The notes below the pieces were generated by a model. The model did not search any database. It was given only the letters and a program-made list of their open reading frames with translations, and was not told the DNA's origin. Of a DNA stretch of 9,685 nucleotides, positions 7,267 through 9,685 are shown in pieces. Numbering within the stretch: position 1 is the stretch's first letter; the number at the start of each line of letters is the position of its first letter. The stretch is from Acidimicrobiia bacterium (GTDB lineage: Bacteria > Actinomycetota > Acidimicrobiia > IMCC26256 > JAENVU01). The DNA lies in NCBI GenBank assembly GCA_016650415.1, contig JAENVU010000315.1:1-9685 (forward strand), read 5' to 3'. The translations under genes were made by a program, and so were the position numbers.

Positions 7267-7640
7267 CTACCGCCTCTTCGCGGCCTTGCGCTTCGCCGGA
7301 GCCTTCTTCTTGGCGGCCTTCTTGGTCGCCTTGCGCTTCGCCGGAGCCTTCTTCTTCGCAGCCTTCCGCTTCGCGGGGGCCTTCTTCTTCGCAGCCTTCT
7401 TGACCGCCTTCTTCTTGGCCGCCTTCTTCACGGTCTTCTTGGCTGCCTTCTTCGTTGCCTTCCGCTTCGCAGGAGCCTTCTTGGCAGCCTTCCGCTTCGC
7501 GGGAGCCTTCTTCTTCGCAGCCTTCTTGGCCGGAGCCTTCTTCTTCGCTGCGGACTTCCGCTTCGCGGGAGCCTTCTTCGCTGCCTTGCGCTTCGCCGGA
7601 GCCTTCTTGGCCGCCGCCTTACGCGTGCTTCGCTTTGCTG
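7267..7640. repeat. Degenerate in-gene repeats encoding APAKRK units
   Basis: The coding sequence of the Lys-rich protein consists of imperfect repeats of about 30-33 bp, visible on the plus strand as recurring GGAGCCTTCTTCTTCG and TTCCGCTTCGC blocks. Lysine is almost always AAG, so the DNA carries long polypyrimidine/polypurine-biased runs. The copies differ at synonymous sites (GCA/GCC/GCG alanine codons), so the array is not a recent perfect expansion, but it could still change length by slippage or recombination. Confidence 0.75.
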
Positions 7641-7647
7641 GAGGCAT
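7267..7647 (-). CDS. Lys/Ala/Pro-rich histone H1-like protein (stand-alone HU-tail type)
   Basis: A 126-residue protein built from only eight residue types (K, A, P, R, T, S, V, M), without any acidic or aromatic residue. APAKRK occurs seven times (from residues 16, 26, 48, 58, 90, 101 and 116) plus one APAKKA, joined by AAKK or ATKK linkers in units of about 10-11 residues. This matches the C-terminal tails of actinobacterial HU proteins (mycobacterial HupB, Streptomyces HupS) and resembles Hc2, BpH1 or AlgP. Such tails bind DNA or RNA without sequence specificity and compact the nucleoid. There is no HU fold before the tail. The start is the ATG at 7647, with AAGGTGG at 7659-7653 five bases away; the 32 extra open codons upstream have a different composition and no HU likeness. 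A strong terminator follows the stop. The reading frame is convincing; the role in nucleoid or RNP binding is inferred from composition. Confidence 0.85.
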   Translation of the reverse strand: MPPAKRSTRKAAAKKAPAKRKAAKKAPAKRKSAAKKKAPAKKAAKKKAPAKRKAAKKAPAKRKATKKAAKKTVKKAAKKKAVKKAAKKKAPAKRKAAKKKAPAKRKATKKAAKKKAPAKRKAAKRR

Positions 7648-7825
7648 GGTCACCACCTTCTGTCGGTGTCTACTGGGAACGAGGCGAGACCGAACCCCAG
7701 TACTCGCTCGATCGCCTCGTTTACGCGGCGGACCCCGACGCACACGGCGTGTACTTCAGGAGAACACCCACCACGATCTTTCGTGTGTGTGTGCATCGTC
7801 ATGTCCTACGACGACTCACACGAAC

Positions 7826-7853
7826 ACAATCTTTGTCGACGAGCATCGCTCAA
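7826..7853 (-). promoter_or_regulatory. Possible promoter for the Lys-rich protein gene
   Basis: On the minus strand TTGAGC (7853-7848) is followed after a 16-base spacer by GATTGT (7831-7826), a fair -35 and a weak -10. It would start a transcript near 7819 with a leader of about 170 bases before the ATG at 7647. Nearer the gene I see no TANNNT hexamer with a matching -35. This is a tentative call. Confidence 0.22.
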
Positions 7854-7930
7854 CCGCGCATTTCCTCCGCCGCTCTCGTCATTCCGGAACCATGGAAACG
7901 TATTCCGAACGCAACGTCAAGCATTTCCTC

Positions 7931-7952
7931 GTCGCGCGCACGTGCGCGCGAC
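7931..7952. repeat. 22-bp perfect palindrome with alternating purine-pyrimidine core
   Basis: GTCGCGCGCAC is followed directly by its exact reverse complement GTGCGCGCGAC, with no spacer. The central 18 bases (7933-7950) alternate pyrimidine and purine without a break, mainly CG steps, which favours left-handed Z-DNA under negative supercoiling, and the dyad could also extrude a cruciform. It lies about 280 bp upstream of the Lys-rich gene start. Confidence 0.85.
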
Positions 7953-7998
7953 ACGTCGTTGCGGTCGCGCGTTGCGACCTTCACCTGCGCGACATACG

Positions 7999-8023
7999 CG
8001 CGAACACACACGCGAACACACGC
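7999..8023. repeat. Short tandem CGCGAACACA repeat
   Basis: CGCGAACACA begins at 7999 and again at 8011, a 12-bp tandem step with the first copy two bases longer (CGCGAACACACA). The core CGAACRC also occurs singly at 7821, 7906, 8033 and 8083. It is an imperfect local duplication or a cluster of related binding sites. Confidence 0.5.
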
Positions 8024-8153
8024 AGCGTCGACCGAACGCGCGCAATTCTCTGCGTTTACTCACGCGCAGTGAGAACACGCGACGAACGCGCGTCGTGGTG
8101 CATCCATCGACGCGTCGCGTTCGGCACACGGCATGACGCGCGCGCGGCACGCG

Positions 8154-8183
8154 AAAAAAAATGTCGGCGACACCGTCACCGAC
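8154..8183 (-). terminator. Intrinsic terminator with eight-T tract
   Basis: On the minus strand GTCGGTGAC (8183-8175), loop GGT, and GTCGCCGAC (8171-8163) form a nine-bp stem with one G-U pair. After one A comes a run of eight T (complement of A8161-A8154). This is a textbook Rho-independent terminator for transcripts coming from the tRNA genes, or for a small RNA ending here. Confidence 0.85.
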
Positions 8184-8253
8184 TACTTCGCGGACACGCG
8201 CGCGGCGCGTGCATCACGTGCGCGCGGCGGTCTCGTCGGGTCAGGACACAACG

Positions 8254-8278
8254 AAGCCCGGGACAATGTCCCGGGCTT
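8254..8278 (-). terminator. Hairpin just downstream of tRNA-Glu
   Basis: AAGCCCGGGAC (8254-8264) pairs perfectly with GTCCCGGGCTT (8268-8278) across a three-base loop, an 11-bp GC-rich stem. On the minus strand it begins four bases past the tRNA CCA. It is followed by TTCGTTGTGT, a poor U tract, so termination here may be partial and the stronger terminator 70 bases further on acts as back-up. It may also guide 3' processing of the tRNA precursor. Confidence 0.65.
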
Positions 8279-8282
8279 TGGT

Positions 8283-8358
8283 TGGTAGCCCCGAGCAGAT
8301 TCGAACTGCCGTTACCGCCTTGAGAGGGCGGCGTCCTCGGCCACTAGACGACGGGGCC
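8283..8358 (-). tRNA. tRNA-Glu (anticodon CTC)
   Basis: A 76-base cloverleaf including an encoded CCA (8285-8283). The acceptor stem is GGCCCCG/CGGGGCT, with a G-U pair at 1-72. The anticodon stem CCGCC/GGCGG holds the loop CTCTCAA, giving anticodon CTC, which reads GAG. The T arm is GGCAG-TTCGAAT-CTGCT, and A is the discriminator. It lies 27 bases after the CCA end of tRNA-Gln, and both are downstream of gltX, whose product charges it. Confidence 0.95.
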
Positions 8359-8366
8359 AAACGTTG

Positions 8367-8384
8367 CCGAGGAGTTTCCCTCGG
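8367..8384. other. Hairpin between the two tRNA genes
   Basis: CCGAGG (8367-8372) and CCTCGG (8379-8384) form a six-bp stem with a six-base loop in the 27-base spacer. There is no U tract, so it is more likely a processing landmark in the dicistronic precursor than a terminator. Confidence 0.4.
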
Positions 8385-8385
8385 T

Positions 8386-8460
8386 TGGCTCGGGGGGGAG
8401 GACTCGAACCCCCAAAGACAGGACCAGAACCTGTTGTGTTGCCGATTACACCACCCCCGA
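8386..8460 (-). tRNA. tRNA-Gln (anticodon CTG)
   Basis: A 75-base cloverleaf including an encoded CCA (8388-8386). The acceptor stem is TCGGGGG/CCCCCGA with discriminator G. The anticodon stem ACAGG/CCTGT holds the loop TTCTGGT, giving anticodon CTG, which reads CAG. The T arm has GGGGG-TTCGAGT-CCTCC-type pairing. It is the first tRNA of the pair, 69 bases after the gltX stop. In actinobacteria lacking GlnRS this tRNA is first charged with Glu by GluRS and then amidated by GatCAB; neither gene set is visible here beyond gltX. Confidence 0.95.
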
Positions 8461-8473
8461 ATGGGCGGCGGTA

Positions 8474-8479
8474 ATCATA
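8474..8479 (-). promoter_or_regulatory. -10 element of the tRNA-Gln/tRNA-Glu operon
   Basis: On the minus strand TATGAT lies 13 bases before the first base of tRNA-Gln, which puts the transcription start about seven bases upstream of the mature 5' end. The -35 region (TCGGGT or similar with a 17-base spacer) is poor. The tRNAs may also be co-transcribed with gltX. Confidence 0.5.
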
Positions 8480-8508
8480 GCCGAGGGACCCACCGAACCC
8501 GATTCGGA

Positions 8509-8522
8509 GCCGCCACGGCGGC
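8509..8522 (-). terminator. GC hairpin after gltX stop (weak terminator candidate)
   Basis: GCCGCC and GGCGGC flank two bases and start eight bases after the gltX TGA. The stem is strong but has no T tract on the minus strand, so it could attenuate read-through from gltX into the tRNAs rather than end it. The call is low confidence. Confidence 0.3.
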
Positions 8523-8529
8523 GCGGCGC

Positions 8530-9685
8530 TCAGGCCAGGCGGTCGCGTGCCGCCCTCAGCCGGGCCAGCGATACCTCACGGCCCAACAACTCGATCGAAT
8601 CGAAGAGCGGGAGTCCCGCGGCTCGCCCTTCGACCGCGACGTAGAGCAACTTCATGACCTTGCCGGGCTTGAGTCCGAGGTCCGTGATCGCGGCCCGCAT
8701 CTCGCCGATCGCGTCGGGATTCCACTCACACGCCGAGACATGACCGATCACCGCGTCGAGCACGGCGGCGGGTTGCTCCACGGCGGTGACCTTCTCCCAC
8801 ACCTCGTCGGCGAACGTGAACCCGTCGCCGGCGAAGAGAAACCCCAACTGATCCGCCAACGACACGAGCGTGCTCGCGCGCTCCTGGCCCACCGCCACTC
8901 CGGCAACCAGGATCGATTCGTCCAGCTCGTCGCCGTACCCCTCGGTCGCGAACGGGCGGACTCGGGCAACCAACTCGTCGAGCGAGAGGCGGCGGATCCA
9001 TTCCCCGTTCATCCACTCGAGCTTCTTGTCATCGAAGATCGCGGCGGAGTGCGTCACCCGATCGAGGGTGAACGCCGCGACGACCTCGTCCGAACTCATG
9101 ACCTCGCGATCGTCATCCGGCGCCCACCCCAGCAACGACAGATAATTGAACAAGGCCTCGGCGAGAATGCCGCGGGCGCGGAAATCCTCGACGGCGACGG
9201 CACCGTGTCGCTTCGACAACTTGGCGCGGTCCGCCTGCAGGATCAACGGCAGATGCGCGTACATCGGCGGTTCGCTCGCACCGAGGGCCTGACGAATCGC
9301 CAGAACCCGGTGCGTCGTGTCGATCAGGTCTTCACCGCGGATGACGTGCGTGATGCCCATCGCCACGTCGTCGACCGCGTTCGCGAGGAAGAACAGCGGC
9401 GAACCATCCGAGCGGACGATCACGAAGTCGGAGATGGTCGACCACTCGACCGCGACCTCGCCGCGCACCGCGTCGGTGAACACGCTCCGACCCGTATCCG
9501 GCGTGCGGAACCGTACGGTCCGCGGGCGGCCTTCGGCGGCCAGCGCGGCCCGCTGGTCCGCATCCAGGTTCCGACCACGACCGTCGTAGCCCGGCGGCAG
9601 ACCGGCGGCCTTGCGTTCGGCATTCATGGCTTCGAGCTCTTCCGGGGTGTCGAAGCACTCGTAGGCATCGCCACTGGCGAGCAAC
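8530..9685 (-). CDS. gltX: Glutamyl-tRNA synthetase (5' end beyond window)
   Basis: Class I GluRS, which attaches glutamate to tRNA-Glu and, in organisms without GlnRS, also to tRNA-Gln. About 385 C-terminal residues are present of the usual 470-490; the N-terminal part with the HIGH motif lies past the right edge. Visible segments are GDAYECFDTPEELE near the cut end, VIRGEDLIDTTHR in the catalytic domain, and the KMSKS equivalent KLSKRHG (coding bases about 9222-9202). NYLSLLGW and the stem-contact region with EWMNGEWIRRLS follow, then the helical C-terminal anticodon-binding region to the TGA at 8530. The frame is intact throughout. The two cognate tRNAs follow on the same strand. Whether the enzyme is discriminating or not cannot be settled from the visible part alone. 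Confidence 0.96.
   Translation of the reverse strand, partial: LLASGDAYECFDTPEELEAMNAERKAAGLPPGYDGRGRNLDADQRAALAAEGRPRTVRFRTPDTGRSVFTDAVRGEVAVEWSTISDFVIVRSDGSPLFFLANAVDDVAMGITHVIRGEDLIDTTHRVLAIRQALGASEPPMYAHLPLILQADRAKLSKRHGAVAVEDFRARGILAEALFNYLSLLGWAPDDDREVMSSDEVVAAFTLDRVTHSAAIFDDKKLEWMNGEWIRRLSLDELVARVRPFATEGYGDELDESILVAGVAVGQERASTLVSLADQLGFLFAGDGFTFADEVWEKVTAVEQPAAVLDAVIGHVSACEWNPDAIGEMRAAITDLGLKPGKVMKLLYVAVEGRAAGLPLFDSIELLGREVSLARLRAARDRLA

Larger units (their letters stand above)
7648..8153. other. About 500 bp noncoding, CpG- and CA-rich structured region
   Basis: No credible gene is present: open frames crossing it on either strand encode Arg/Thr/His-rich nonsense and on the plus strand continue through the tRNA genes. 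The composition differs from its surroundings, with many CGCGCG and ACACAC runs and a plus strand that looks rich in C and A. Structure includes a 22-bp perfect palindrome (7931-7952), hairpins GGTCGC/GCGACC (7963-7979) and CTCAC/GTGAG (8059-8073), the palindrome CGACGCGTCG (8108-8117), alternating purine-pyrimidine runs at 7782-7796 and 8136-8146, and short direct repeats. It lies upstream of the Lys-rich gene on the minus strand, so it may be its promoter and long 5' leader, a noncoding RNA, or a protein-binding region. No DnaA-box cluster, SOS box or known RNA family is recognised. Confidence 0.6.

Noticed and set aside
7270..7640. Regular repeats as a CRISPR array
   Set aside because: The repeats are contiguous, degenerate and in frame with a Lys-rich protein; there are no unique spacers.
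7782..7796. TG/CA run as a stand-alone microsatellite feature
   Set aside because: It is only 15 bases long; noted as part of the structured noncoding region but too short to list as a repeat locus.
7821..8122. CGAAC half-sites as actinobacterial SOS (LexA) boxes
   Set aside because: A LexA box needs a facing GTTC four to five bases away. None of the CGAAC copies has one; the nearest GTTCG (about 8118) is too far from any copy.
6832..8136. 434-codon plus-strand open frame across the end of the PIG-L gene, the terminator and the Lys-rich gene
   Set aside because: It crosses a strong terminator and overlaps two well-supported genes in other frames; the LLRSLLLR-type repeats are a frame shadow of the Lys-rich gene.
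7917..8150. Minus-strand 77-codon open frame in the noncoding block
   Set aside because: It is Arg/Cys-rich with no RBS or family likeness and reflects the CG-rich repeats. It also shows no HU-domain sequence, so it does not rescue a full hupB.
7286..8323. Long plus-strand open frame antisense to the Lys-rich gene and running into tRNA-Glu
   Set aside because: Its first third is the mirror of AAG/GCC repeat codons (FFAAF-type repeats), the rest is Arg/Thr/His-rich with no domain, and it ends inside a tRNA. It exists because the region lacks stop codons.

Overview
The window is a compact, GC-rich bacterial chromosome segment that reads as an actinobacterium, most likely of the Acidimicrobiia type (an inference from codon composition and gene content, not a phylogenetic placement). 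The supporting signs are a CofC-type F420 biosynthesis gene, 4-bp start/stop overlaps, gene starts without Shine-Dalgarno sites placed just after TANNNT -10 hexamers, and a Lys/Ala/Pro-rich protein resembling the tail of actinobacterial HU proteins. Nothing looks like a mobile element, phage or CRISPR array. Apart from one odd noncoding stretch this is core-genome sequence.

Layout. (1) 1-70, minus: the first codons of a membrane-anchored protein cut by the left edge. (2) 255-2990, plus: a complete GH38 alpha-mannosidase, closest by recalled motifs to mannosylglycerate hydrolases (MngB-like), apparently leaderless. (3) 5850-3015, minus: a tightly coupled operon plsC - gpsA - unknown protein with ATGA and GTGA overlaps. 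It makes glycerol-3-phosphate and acylates a glycerophosphate backbone; the last gene is an unrecognised, probably beta-rich protein. (4) 5874-7198, plus: cofC and a PIG-L/LmbE deacetylase, overlapping by ATGA, divergent from plsC across a 23-bp gap whose single -10-like element reads in both directions. (5) 7215-7252: a 15-bp perfect hairpin serving as bidirectional terminator. (6) 7647-7267, minus: a 126-residue Lys/Ala/Pro/Arg protein, a histone-H1-like tail with no HU domain. (7) about 7648-8153: roughly 500 bp without a credible gene, rich in CGCGCG and ACACAC runs, with a 22-bp perfect palindrome and short repeats. (8) 8154-8278: two hairpins on the minus strand, one a strong intrinsic terminator. 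(9) tRNA-Glu(CTC) and tRNA-Gln(CTG), minus, both with encoded CCA, behind a TATGAT promoter element. (10) gltX, minus, running off the right edge.

How it fits together. The order gpsA / cofC / basic nucleoid protein / tRNA-Glu-tRNA-Gln / gltX resembles, from memory, the mycobacterial gpsA-fbiD-ppk-mutT1-hupB-leuD-leuC-gltX neighbourhood. In that comparison the Lys-rich protein sits where hupB sits, but only the tail is present, and the leuCD interval is replaced by the structured noncoding region. The most interesting items are this stand-alone tail protein, the palindromic noncoding DNA upstream of it, the symmetric promoter between plsC and cofC, and the unknown third gene of the plsC-gpsA operon.
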